From: Haloferax gibbonsii ATCC 33959
GTDB lineage: Archaea; Halobacteriota; Halobacteria; Halobacteriales; Haloferacaceae
Direction of reading: 5' to 3'
NCBI RefSeq assembly: GCF_000336775.1
Contig: NZ_AOLJ01000028.1
Location: forward strand, 184,143 to 248,142
Length of the DNA stretch: 64,000 nucleotides
Position numbers and translations under genes: made by a program. Under the pieces are notes generated by a model, which saw only the letters and a program-made list of their open reading frames with translations, had not been told where the DNA came from and searched no databases. This document shows positions 1 through 7,688 of the stretch, one piece after another (the first letter of the stretch is position 1; every line of letters begins with the position of its first letter).

Positions 1-20
1 GAGATGTGTATAAGAGACAG
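1..20. other. Tn5/Nextera adapter remnant (artefact)
   Basis: Positions 2-20 read AGATGTGTATAAGAGACAG, which is exactly the 19-bp Tn5 mosaic end used in Nextera libraries. The G before it fits the read-2 adapter. This is untrimmed library sequence, not genome. Reading frames that begin inside it (peptides starting MCIRDS or MYKRQ) are artefacts. Confidence 0.97.
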
Positions 21-769
21 CGCCCGAGGAGTACGGCGTCGTCGTCGAGGACAACGGCCGCATCGCCGACATCGACGAACACGCCGTCGACAGCGAGGGC
101 TACCTCGTCAACGCGGGCGTCTACGTCTTCGACGACGCCGTCTTCGAGGCGCTCCGGCGCATCCCGCCGCACGACGGCGAGACGCGACTCCCCGACGTGA
201 TTCACTACCTCGACGGGCACGTCACGTCCGTCCTCGTCAACGGCGGCTGGCTCGACCCCTCGCACCCGTGGGGGCTCCTCTCCGTGACGGAGACGCTCCT
301 CGCGCGCAGACACGACTCCGCAGTCGCCGAGTCGGCGCGGATTCACGAGCGCGCGCTCGTCGGCGACCACGTCGTCGTCGGCGAGGACTGCGACGTGGGG
401 CCGGGCGCGGTCATCAGCGCCGGCTCGTGCCTCCAAGACAACGTCTCGGTCGGCGCGAACAGCGTCATCGAGCGCTCCATCCTCTCGACCGACGCGCGGG
501 TCGGCGCGGGCGTCGTCCTCCGCGACTCCGTCGTCGGCCCCGGCGCGACCGTCGGCGACGGCGTCGTCTCGCCCGGCGGCCGGGCGGACGTCATCCTCGA
601 AGGCCGGCTCTACACCGACCGCCGGCTCGGCAGCATCATCGGCGACCGCGCCGAGGTCGGCGCGAACGTGACGCTCACGGCGGGTAGTCGCGTCGGCGCG
701 GAGGCCGTCGTCGGCCCCGGCACGGTCTTACACGGCGACGTTCGCGAGCGCGTGGAGGTGACTCACTGA
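21..769 (+). CDS. Sugar-1-phosphate nucleotidyltransferase, C-terminal part (5' truncated)
   Basis: The frame is open from the end of the adapter, so the N-terminal nucleotide-binding part is missing. The visible start (EEYGVVVEDNGRI..., then LVNAGVYVFDDAVFEAL) is the late part of a RmlA/GlmU-type nucleotidyltransferase domain. The following ~150 residues are hexapeptide repeats rich in V, G and A, as in a left-handed beta-helix. Such enzymes join a sugar-1-phosphate to a nucleotide (glucose-1-P or GlcNAc-1-P with UTP/dTTP). The stop overlaps the glmS start (TGATG), so the two are probably co-translated, which suggests a role in UDP-GlcNAc or another surface-glycan precursor. A second, full-length homologue lies at 7689-8945. 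The exact sugar cannot be told from this fragment. Confidence 0.85.
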
Positions 770-2586
770 TGTGCGGAATCACCGCCTGCATCGGCGCGGA
801 CAACTCCGTGGACTCGCTCGTCGACGGACTCCAGCGGCTGGAGTACCGCGGCTACGACTCGGCCGGCATCGCCGTGAAGAACGGCTCGGGCATCTCGCTG
901 ACGAAGCGCGTCGGCGAGGTCTCCGAGCTCGTCGCGGCCGTCGAGCAGAACCCCATCGCCGGCGACTACGGCATCGGCCACACCCGCTGGGCGACCCACG
1001 GCGGCGTCACCGACGGTAACGCTCACCCGCACACGGACGAGTCGGGCCGCATCGCCGTCGTCCACAACGGTATCATCTCGAACTTCCAGTCGCTCCGCAG
1101 CGACCTCGAGTCCCGCGGCCACGTCTTCAGCAGCGAGACCGACACCGAAGTCGTCCCGCACCTCATCGAGGAGAACCTCCGCGACGGCGCGACCCCCGAG
1201 GAGGCGTTCCGCGCCGCGGTCGGCAGCCTCTCGGGGAGCTACGCCATCGCGGCCATCATCGGCGACGAGGAGGCCATCTTCGCGACCCGCTCCGGGTCGC
1301 CGCTGGTCCTCGGCGTCGGCGACGGCGAGTACTTCCTCGCCAGCGACGTGCCCGCGTTCATCCAGCACACGGCGCGCGTCGTCTACCTCCACGACGGCGA
1401 CTTCGTCGTCACCCGCGCGGACGGCTACGAAATCACCGACTCGGCCGGCCGCGCGGTCGACCGCCCCGTCGAACACGTCGAGTGGGACCCCGAGACGGCG
1501 ACGAAGGGCGGCTACGAGCACTACATGTACAAGGAGATTCACGAGCAGCCCGGCGCGCTCCGGCGGACCACGCAGGGCCGCCTGAACACCCACGCCGGCG
1601 GCGTCGAACTCGAGGAGTTCCCGCCGGAGTCGTTCGCCGACGTGAAGCAGGTCCACCTCCTCGCGATGGGCACCTCGCACCACGCCGGAATGTACGCGGC
1701 GTCGCTGCTCAACTCCCGGGGTATCCCCGCCTACGCGTTCATGGCGGGCGAGTACTCGGTCATCAAGCCGCCGGTGACGCCCGACACGCTCGTCGTCGCG
1801 GTCAGCCAGTCCGGTGAGACCGCCGACACCCTCGACGCCGTGCGCCGCGCCCGCGCCGCCGGCGCGCGGACCCTCGCGGTCACGAACGTCGTCGGCTCGT
1901 CGATAACCCGCGAGTGCGACGACGAACTGCTCATCCGCGCGGGTCCCGAAATCGGCGTCGCGGCCACCAAGACGTTCTCGTCGCAGGTGACGGCGCTGAC
2001 GCTCCTCACGGAGCGCATCGTCGAGGACGTGACCGGCGCGAAGTCGCCCGCCGCGCGCGACCTGATGGAGGCCCTGTCGCGGCTCCCGGGCGACGTGCAG
2101 GAGGTGCTCGACACCTCGATGGCCCGCGAGATTGCCATCGAGTACGAGGGCAGCGACGCGTACTTCTTCATCGGCCGCGGGGTCGCCCACCCCGTCGCCC
2201 TCGAAGGCGCGCTGAAGTTCAAGGAGATATCCTACGAACACGCCGAGGGGTTCGCCGCCTCGGAACTCAAACACGGGCCGCTGGCGCTCGTCACGCCGCT
2301 GTCGCCGGTGTTCGCCATCTTCACCGGCCACGACGACGAGGCGACGCTGAGCAACGTCAAGGAGGTCCAGGCTCGCGGCGCGCCCGTCATCGCCATCACG
2401 AGCGACCGCTCGGGCGAGGTGACCGAGTTCGCCGACCACGTGCTCCGGATTCCGGACACGCACCCCGACATCGCCGGCGTCCTCGCCAACGTCCAGCTCC
2501 AGCTCGTCGCGTACCACGCGGCGGACCTGCTCGAACGGCCCATCGACAAGCCGCGTAACCTCGCCAAGTGCGTCACCGTCGAGTGA
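769..2586 (+). CDS. glmS: Glutamine--fructose-6-phosphate aminotransferase (isomerizing)
   Basis: This enzyme makes glucosamine-6-phosphate from fructose-6-phosphate and glutamine, the entry to UDP-GlcNAc. The protein has 605 residues, the normal family length. It starts MCGIT, with the Cys2 nucleophile of the class II glutamine amidotransferase domain (about 2-225). Two SIS sugar-isomerase domains follow (about 290-420 and 455-590), with GTSHHAG at 301 and SQSGETADT at 346. The C-terminus RNLAKCVTVE is the conserved tail with the catalytic Lys600. The start codon overlaps the stop of the upstream nucleotidyltransferase. A GlmU-like gene follows about 5 kb downstream on the other strand. Confidence 0.97.
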   Translation: MCGITACIGADNSVDSLVDGLQRLEYRGYDSAGIAVKNGSGISLTKRVGEVSELVAAVEQNPIAGDYGIGHTRWATHGGVTDGNAHPHTDESGRIAVVHNGIISNFQSLRSDLESRGHVFSSETDTEVVPHLIEENLRDGATPEEAFRAAVGSLSGSYAIAAIIGDEEAIFATRSGSPLVLGVGDGEYFLASDVPAFIQHTARVVYLHDGDFVVTRADGYEITDSAGRAVDRPVEHVEWDPETATKGGYEHYMYKEIHEQPGALRRTTQGRLNTHAGGVELEEFPPESFADVKQVHLLAMGTSHHAGMYAASLLNSRGIPAYAFMAGEYSVIKPPVTPDTLVVAVSQSGETADTLDAVRRARAAGARTLAVTNVVGSSITRECDDELLIRAGPEIGVAATKTFSSQVTALTLLTERIVEDVTGAKSPAARDLMEALSRLPGDVQEVLDTSMAREIAIEYEGSDAYFFIGRGVAHPVALEGALKFKEISYEHAEGFAASELKHGPLALVTPLSPVFAIFTGHDDEATLSNVKEVQARGAPVIAITSDRSGEVTEFADHVLRIPDTHPDIAGVLANVQLQLVAYHAADLLERPIDKPRNLAKCVTVE

Positions 2587-2753
2587 GAAGCGCGGCGACG
2601 TGACGCGGCGGGTAACCCCGCCTGCCCTCCGTATTTTGCGCCCATTAATCCGCCGTCGACGCTCGATTCCGGCGTCCGACCCGTCATTTTCAGGTGTTCG
2701 CGAACGTTCGGCGATAAGTGAATATTATCTCGACTGTAGGCACCGATTACATA

Positions 2754-2774
2754 TTACCTGCCCGCGTCAGGTAA
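2754..2774. promoter_or_regulatory. Inverted repeat TTACCTG-N7-CAGGTAA before winged-helix gene
   Basis: Perfect 7-bp arms lie 6 nt before the ATG at 2781 and just after a TATA-like stretch (TTACATATTA, about 2747-2756). The position on the expected transcription start suggests an operator, possibly for the adjacent regulator itself. The same CAGGTAA word recurs twice before the HxlR gene at 5149. Confidence 0.55.
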
Positions 2775-2780
2775 CACGCG

Positions 2781-3341
2781 ATGACCCGACGCGACCTCGT
2801 GGACGACGTTCTTTCGGCCGCAGACGACCCTCCGGGCCCGCTGACCGACGAGAGCGACGCTCCCCCGGCGACGGACGAGACCGACATTCCTCCCGAGTCG
2901 TCGGACGACGACCTCCTCGACGCGCTCGGTGACGAGGTCTCGCGGGACGTGCTGTTGGCGTGCAACCGCGCGCCGATGACCGCGGAGGAGCTCGCGGAGA
3001 ACTGCGACGTCTCCGAATCGACCATCTACCGCCGCCTCGAGACGCTTTCGAGCCTCGGGCTCGTCGAGCGAACGCAGCGAATCGACGCGCCGAGCAAGAC
3101 GTGTTACGAGACGGTCGTCGACGGCCTCTCGATTCACCTCGGCGACAGCCTCCGCGTCGAGGCGGGGTCGAGCAACTACGTCGTCGACGCGATGCGCACG
3201 CTTCTGGCCGCGATAGACGTCCAACAGCTCGCGTACGACCGCGAGCAGAACAGCGTGGACGTTCGGTTCCGACTGGCGCCGCACCTGCTCGATTCGCTGG
3301 TGGAACTGTACGTCAGAGACACGAATTCGCGTGAGGAGTAG
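2781..3341 (+). CDS. Winged helix-turn-helix transcriptional regulator
   Basis: A 186-residue protein. After an acidic, Asp/Pro-rich N-terminal tail of about 45 residues comes a winged-helix domain (about 48-115: LLDALGDEVSRDVLLACN..., AEELAENCDVSESTIYRRLETL, LGLVERTQRI). This is the ArsR/MarR-like arrangement common in haloarchaea. The C-terminal ~70 residues have no domain I recognise. It is monocistronic. An inverted repeat sits on its promoter, so self-regulation is plausible. The ligand and targets are unknown. The ATG at 2781 fits a TATA-like box about 30 nt upstream. Confidence 0.85.
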   Translation: MTRRDLVDDVLSAADDPPGPLTDESDAPPATDETDIPPESSDDDLLDALGDEVSRDVLLACNRAPMTAEELAENCDVSESTIYRRLETLSSLGLVERTQRIDAPSKTCYETVVDGLSIHLGDSLRVEAGSSNYVVDAMRTLLAAIDVQQLAYDREQNSVDVRFRLAPHLLDSLVELYVRDTNSREE

Positions 3342-3401
3342 TCCGCCGACCGCCGATGTCGGTTCGTTCGCCGCGTCGCCTTCTCGCGGGCTCTCGCCGT
3401 C

Positions 3402-3635
3402 CTACCGCCGCCACGACCCGTCGACTTCGCCGAGGACGAGCGCGAGCGCGTCTCTCGCGCGTCCGACCGCGATGAGTTCGCGGGCGGCCGCGGCGGTGAG
3501 CGGTCCGATGGACTGCGAGGATTCGAGCCCGGCGACGATATCGGGCACCTCGGCGGTGAACCACGAACTGGCGTCCGTCCCGGGTTCGTCGTCGACTTCC
3601 GCGGACGGGCGGGTGTGAGGGGCGTCGGAAATCAT
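3402..3635 (-). CDS. Small haloarchaeal protein of unknown function
   Basis: A 77-residue acidic protein (MISDAPHTRPSAEVDDEP...). No domain or motif is recognised. The middle (FTAEVPDIVAGLESSQSIGPLTAAAARELIAVGRARDALALVLGEV) looks like two or three short helices. There is no Cys, signal or membrane segment. It is convergent with the winged-helix gene. A TATA-like ATATACA lies only about 5-10 nt upstream of the ATG, which is closer than usual, so the start or the reading itself is less certain than for its neighbours. Confidence 0.5.
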   Translation of the reverse strand: MISDAPHTRPSAEVDDEPGTDASSWFTAEVPDIVAGLESSQSIGPLTAAAARELIAVGRARDALALVLGEVDGSWRR

Positions 3636-3796
3636 ACCGAATATACACCCCGAAACTGGTTAGTTAGGAATCCGCGGGCCCCCGGTAGCGACTTCCTACT
3701 CACCGGGGCACCGACCGCGTTCGGGTCCGGAATCGTTCCGATTCGCATACCACATTATTGCAAAGAATAATAACCCGGTGTAGCGTTTCCCCGATA

Positions 3797-4573
3797 ATGT
3801 CTCTCAGCGAACTCATCTCCGGCGTCGCCGCCTCGGAGCGAACACTGACGGTGTTCAATCCGACCCCCGGCGTCGTCGAGCGACTCGCCGAGCACTTTGC
3901 GGATCGAAACGTCTCGGTGGAGTCTGCGAGTTCCGACGAGGGCCCTTCGAACTACGCGGTGCTGGGTACCGGCGACAAGTTCCACACGGCGGTCTCGGTC
4001 GACGACCTCCTCACGCGCCCCGAGGACGTCGAACCGGGGTTCGAACGCGACTCGTACGCGCCGATTCTCGACCACCTCGACGAGACGCTGTTTACCTCCT
4101 ACGACCGTCGGAAGATGCTCAACGCCACCCGCGAAATCGAGGACCGCGCGTGGCGCGTCGGCGCGGGCGAACTCCACTCGGGCTTCCAGTCCGGCGGAAA
4201 CCTCCGGCCGCAACTCGAAACGTACCGCCGCCTCGGCGACCGCGACGACCTCTCGGTCCACGCGTACATCTACCCGAACGGCGAGGTCCCGCAGGCCGAC
4301 CAGTTCCAACTCCACCTCGCGCGCTCCGACGAGATTCGGCGCTCCTGGTTCGTCGCCTACGACGGCAACGGCGTCGGCGACTACAAGTGCGCGCTCGTCG
4401 CCGAGGAGCCCGAACCGGGGTTCGGCTTCACCGGCTTCTGGACGTACGACCCCTCGACGGTCGACTACATCGTCAACCACCTCGTCTCGTCGTACTCGAT
4501 TATCGAATCCGATGGCTCGGGCGACGTCGGTCCCCGTCGTCAGATGACCGTTCGACCGAAGTGTAGCCGCTGA
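3797..4573 (+). CDS. DICT sensory domain-containing protein
   Basis: A 258-residue protein starting MSLSELISGVAASERTLTVFNP. The residues RTLTVFNPTPGVVERLAEHFADR and the later LDETLFTSYDRRKMLNATREIEDRAWRVGAGELHSGFQ are typical of the DICT domain, a sensory module found in haloarchaeal signalling proteins. No kinase or DNA-binding output domain is visible, so it is either a stand-alone sensor or has an unrecognised output. The ATG at 3797 was chosen over an in-frame ATG 39 nt upstream because a TATA-like AATAATAA lies about 25 nt before it. It is divergent from the small gene at 3635. Confidence 0.8.
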   Translation: MSLSELISGVAASERTLTVFNPTPGVVERLAEHFADRNVSVESASSDEGPSNYAVLGTGDKFHTAVSVDDLLTRPEDVEPGFERDSYAPILDHLDETLFTSYDRRKMLNATREIEDRAWRVGAGELHSGFQSGGNLRPQLETYRRLGDRDDLSVHAYIYPNGEVPQADQFQLHLARSDEIRRSWFVAYDGNGVGDYKCALVAEEPEPGFGFTGFWTYDPSTVDYIVNHLVSSYSIIESDGSGDVGPRRQMTVRPKCSR

Positions 4574-4662
4574 CTCGGGTTCGCTTCTTTGTACTCGCCC
4601 ACAGAATCAATTCGGAGAACTGGGCGCGAATACTTACCAACGCCCGCCCGGAACCGGGCGGT

Positions 4663-5019
4663 ATGGTTGACGGAATCCTCCTCGACGCCTCGAACCTGAA
4701 AGGCAAGGTCAAAGGCGGCCGCGCCGGGGCCGAAATCGCCGGGATGAGCTACATCGGCTACGAACTCGCGGTCACGGAGCGGAGCATCCACGTCTACGGC
4801 GACCACTGTAACGCCGACATCCAAGACGAAGAGTACCGCTACCTCATCGTCCCGCTCGACTCGGTCCGAGGAATCGAACTCAAAGACCTGTCCGACCGAG
4901 GTCGGTGCCTGCAGATTCACGCGTTGGACGATGAGGTGATACTCTTCTCGGAGAACCAGTCGAGCCTCTCGAAGAATCTCAAGCGCGTATTTCTCCTTCT
5001 CTCGCGGTTGCTCGCCTGA
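4663..5019 (+). CDS. Conserved haloarchaeal hypothetical protein
   Basis: 118 residues, MVDGILLDASNLKGKVKGGRAGAEIAGMSYIGYELAVTERS.... The predicted pattern is beta-rich (YELAVTERSIHVYG, YRYLIVPLDSVRGIELKDL, RCLQIHALDDEVILFS), ending in a hydrophobic helix. It resembles a small PH-like fold, but that is inference and no family is recognised. It has no signal peptide. The ATG follows an AT-rich AATACTTACC stretch by about 30 nt. It is followed by a stretch dense in CCGGTC repeats. Confidence 0.6.
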   Translation: MVDGILLDASNLKGKVKGGRAGAEIAGMSYIGYELAVTERSIHVYGDHCNADIQDEEYRYLIVPLDSVRGIELKDLSDRGRCLQIHALDDEVILFSENQSSLSKNLKRVFLLLSRLLA

Positions 5020-5038
5020 GCGGACCGGTCGGCTAGTC

Positions 5039-5054
5039 GGCCGGTCGACCGGCC
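5039..5054. repeat. 16-bp perfect palindrome GGCCGGTCGACCGGCC
   Basis: It lies 20 nt after the stop at 5019, inside about 60 nt of overlapping CCGGTC/GACCGG words. It could form nested hairpins. It may act as a transcript end for the upstream gene or as a protein site; there is no T-run beside it. Confidence 0.5.
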
Positions 5055-5081
5055 AACTGGTCAACCGGCCCGGTGGCGAAT

Positions 5082-5106
5082 CAGGTAACGTTTCGAAAGC
5101 AGGTAA
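5082..5106 (+). promoter_or_regulatory. Direct repeats CAGGTAA (18-nt spacing) before HxlR gene
   Basis: CAGGTAA occurs at 5082-5088 and 5100-5106, about 45-65 nt before the HxlR ATG. The word also forms one arm of the inverted repeat at 2754-2774. These are candidate regulator half-sites. Confidence 0.45.
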
Positions 5107-5148
5107 ACTAACCGAACCGCTAAAGAGGGTCGGAACCGAGGTGAGTGT

Positions 5149-5517
5149 ATGGCCACGGATATGAACCTCGACGACGCCCCCTGTCCCATCATCGACTCGC
5201 TGAAGCAGATCGGGTCGCAGTGGCGTCTCATCGTCCTCCACGACCTCCAAGACGGTGAAAAGCGGTTCAACGAACTGAAGCGCTCGACCGGCGCGAGTTC
5301 GCGGACGCTCTCTCGCGTCCTCGACGACCTGCAGGAACACGGCTTCGTCGACCGCCGGATGGAAGAGGACGCGCCGGTCGCGACGTACTACTCGCTGACC
5401 GACAAGGGCGTCTCGCTGTGCCCGGTGTTCGACGAGATACAGGAGTGGGCCACCGAGTGGCTCGACGCCGAGCACGAAGAGTCGGCCGAAGCCGAGACGG
5501 TCCAGTCGACGGTCTGA
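5149..5517 (+). CDS. HxlR-family winged-helix transcriptional regulator
   Basis: 122 residues with the complete HxlR pattern: DAPCPIIDSLKQIGSQWRLIVLHDLQDGEKRFNELKRS, then SSRTLSRVLDDLQEHGFVDRR and YYSLTDKGVSL. Cys12, near the start of the domain, is the position that in several HxlR proteins senses electrophiles or oxidants, so a redox or carbonyl signal is possible but not shown. The tail is acidic. It ends 11 bp before the convergent Rrf2 gene. Target genes are not evident in the neighbourhood. Confidence 0.9.
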   Translation: MATDMNLDDAPCPIIDSLKQIGSQWRLIVLHDLQDGEKRFNELKRSTGASSRTLSRVLDDLQEHGFVDRRMEEDAPVATYYSLTDKGVSLCPVFDEIQEWATEWLDAEHEESAEAETVQSTV

Positions 5518-5528
5518 GCGGCGCTACA

Positions 5529-5972
5529 CTACACTTCGAGCGGGTCGCCGTCCGCCGTCTCGAAAATCGCCTCGTGGACCTCCGCGACGGTGACCGAGTC
5601 GAGTTCGTCGAGCATCGCCTGAATCGCCGGCTCGAGCAGTTCGCCGAGGACCGGCTGGATGTGTTCGCCGACGGTGCACTCGTCGTTCGGTTCGTTCGTG
5701 TGGAAACAGAACGGCTCGGCGTCCTCCACCGCCTCGTAGATGTCGCGAAGCGTGATGGCGTCCGGCTCGCGGGCCAGCGTGAAACCGCCGGTCGGGCCGC
5801 GCTTGGAATCGACGAGGTCCGCCTCCCGGAGCGAACACAGAAGCTGACGGATGACCACCGGGTTCGTGTTGACGCTCCACGCGAGACGGTCGGAAGACAG
5901 CCGCTCGTCGCTCCGCACCGCCAAGTTAGTCAGCACGTGCGTCGCGACGACGAATCGGCTGCTGTTCGACAT
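5529..5972 (-). CDS. Rrf2-family transcriptional regulator
   Basis: 147 residues: an N-terminal winged helix (SSDRLAWSVNTNPVVIRQLLCSLREADLVDSKRGPTGGFTLAREP) and the Rrf2 dimer helix with TLRDIYEAVED. IscR/NsrR-type members bind an Fe-S cluster with three closely spaced Cys. Here only Cys89 and Cys99 lie in that region, with another at Cys46, so cluster binding of the classic type is doubtful. The upstream region contains several palindromes, including a 9-bp hairpin at 6057-6080. Confidence 0.9.
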   Translation of the reverse strand: MSNSSRFVVATHVLTNLAVRSDERLSSDRLAWSVNTNPVVIRQLLCSLREADLVDSKRGPTGGFTLAREPDAITLRDIYEAVEDAEPFCFHTNEPNDECTVGEHIQPVLGELLEPAIQAMLDELDSVTVAEVHEAIFETADGDPLEV

Positions 5973-6056
5973 ACACGTTCTTTGGAGCTACGGGCATTTT
6001 AGATTTCACGGTGATGCGCCGATTTCGCCGGATTCTCCGCGGAATCGACGTTTTTC

Positions 6057-6080
6057 AACCCCCGAACCGAATCGGGGGTT
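6057..6080. other. Strong hairpin, 9-bp arms (AACCCCCGA / TCGGGGGTT)
   Basis: Perfect 9-bp arms around the loop ACCGAA. It lies between the 3' end of the REC-PAS-GAF gene (6187) and the Rrf2 promoter, both on the minus strand. In the direction of transcription it is followed by GAAAAA rather than U-rich sequence, so a simple terminator is not assured. Confidence 0.55.
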
Positions 6081-6186
6081 CGATATTCGAATTCGGTCAC
6101 GAGAACTGACCGGATGGGGTTCCGAACGGACGAAAAGTAGACCCGGAATCGGCCGGCTTGGGGGGTCGCCCCGTGCGGCGGTCGGT

Positions 6187-7584
6187 TCACTCTCCGTTTT
6201 CGTCAGCGCTCTCGTCTGCGTTCGCCTCCCCCGCCCCGTCCCCCTCGTCGTTCGGCGGGAGCGCGTCGACGTCGGTCGCCCGCATGAGCGCGATGACCAC
6301 GTTGTCGGCGACCTCCGCGGCGAACCGCAGTTCGTCGGTCCGCCACTGCCGCGGCTCGCCGACGTGTTCGTGACAGACGACGCCGACGACCTCGCCGCCC
6401 GACCTGACTGTCGCGTCGAGCATCGACGTGATGCCCTTCGGTTCGAGGTAGCCGTTCCGTAGTTCGGCGGTCGCGGGGTCGGTCTGAACGTCGTCGACGC
6501 CGAGCGACCGATTCGCCTCCAGCGCCTCGAAGTACGACGGGTAGTTTGACGCAGTTAGCGTCCCCCCGGCCGTGTGCTCGCCCGACACCTGGTCGTACTG
6601 GTCGACACAGCGGAGCGTCTCGGCGTCGTCGAACAGCCAGACGCTCGCCCGCTCGACGCTCAGCACCGTCGCCATCGTCTCGGTGATGCGCGGGAGGGCG
6701 TCTTCGAACGACCCCGCGATGACCGTCTCGTCGGTCGCGAGGTCGATGAGCGCCCGCCGTTGGCGCTCTCTTCGTTCCCGCTCGCGGTACGCCTCGGTCA
6801 CGTCGCGGAACACGACGACGACCCCTTCGACTTCCCCGTCGTCGGTCCTGATGGGCGACATGCTGTCTTCGATGTACCGCTCGTCGCCGTCGCTCGTGAC
6901 GAGTTTCGTTCCCGCGCCGAGTTCGACCGGCCCGCCCGCCTCGGCGACGCGCTGCATCGGGTCGATGCGTTCGCCGGTCTCCGCGTTGACGAGGTGGAAC
7001 GCGTCAGAAAGCGGCTTGCCGACGGCGGCGTCGGCGTCGTAGCCGGTTATCTCCTCGGCCGTTCGGTTCAGCTGGGTGACCGTCCCGCCGGCGTCGGTGG
7101 CGACGACGCCCTCGGCGATGGAGTCGAGGGTGACGCGGAGATGCGCCTCGCGCTCCCGGAGGCGCTGCTCCGCGCGCCTGTGTTCCGTGATTCTGACGAG
7201 CGTCTGCCGGAGGACGCCGTACTGCGCCGTCGGGTCGCCGCCCTTCTGGAGGTAGCTGTCCGCGCCGAGATTCAGCGCCTCGATGGCGACCTCCTCGCGG
7301 CTCCGCCCGGTGAAGATGACGAAGGGAATGTCGGAGCCGCGCTCGTCGCGGAGCACCGACAGGAGTTCGAGACCCGACATCTCGGGCATCTGGTAGTCGG
7401 AGACGACCGCGTCGAACGACTCCCTTTCGAGGAGCGCCAGCGCCCGCTGCGGCGAGTCGGTCGTCTCGACCTCGATACCGTCGTCCGTCGATTCGAGAAA
7501 CCGCTTCGTCAGCGCCAACAGCCCCTCGTCGTCGTCGACGTAGAGCACGCGTATCGTCGGTGACTCCCCCTCGGTCCCGTCCAT
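6187..7584 (-). CDS. Response regulator with REC-PAS-GAF domains
   Basis: 465 residues. The receiver domain (about 11-120) has the acidic pair in VLYVDDDE, phospho-acceptor Asp63 in VVSDYQMP, and the conserved FTG and YLQKGG stretches. A PAS domain (about 140-260, ending VVVVFRDVTEAYRERERR) is followed by a GAF domain (about 275-440). There is no kinase or DNA-binding domain, so it probably passes a signal to a partner kinase or regulator by protein contact. The start MDGTEGES (ATG at 7584) was chosen because the receiver begins just after it. The frame stays open upstream, but that stretch is the shadow of the GlmU-like gene. AGTTATCA, also seen before two other genes here, lies about 30 nt upstream. 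Confidence 0.88.
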   Translation of the reverse strand: MDGTEGESPTIRVLYVDDDEGLLALTKRFLESTDDGIEVETTDSPQRALALLERESFDAVVSDYQMPEMSGLELLSVLRDERGSDIPFVIFTGRSREEVAIEALNLGADSYLQKGGDPTAQYGVLRQTLVRITEHRRAEQRLREREAHLRVTLDSIAEGVVATDAGGTVTQLNRTAEEITGYDADAAVGKPLSDAFHLVNAETGERIDPMQRVAEAGGPVELGAGTKLVTSDGDERYIEDSMSPIRTDDGEVEGVVVVFRDVTEAYRERERRERQRRALIDLATDETVIAGSFEDALPRITETMATVLSVERASVWLFDDAETLRCVDQYDQVSGEHTAGGTLTASNYPSYFEALEANRSLGVDDVQTDPATAELRNGYLEPKGITSMLDATVRSGGEVVGVVCHEHVGEPRQWRTDELRFAAEVADNVVIALMRATDVDALPPNDEGDGAGEANADESADENGE

Positions 7585-7688
7585 GTACTGTCGTGATTCT
7601 TCGCTATTGTGTCTGATAACTGTTTGGTGGATTAAATGTTTCCATAGTGTCACGAACCGGCGAGACGGGCGCTCTCGCGGCGTCTCGG

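Noticed and set aside
4-687. Long Arg-rich frame beginning MCIRDS, and a second beginning MYKRQ
   Set aside because: Both start inside the sequencing adapter and lie out of frame with the clear nucleotidyltransferase. Low-complexity Arg content is typical of shadow frames in GC-rich DNA.
763-2517. 584-codon open frame antisense to glmS
   Set aside because: It is entirely covered by glmS, which has strong family motifs. The antisense translation is Val/Asp/Arg-rich without domains, a usual shadow of haloarchaeal codon bias.
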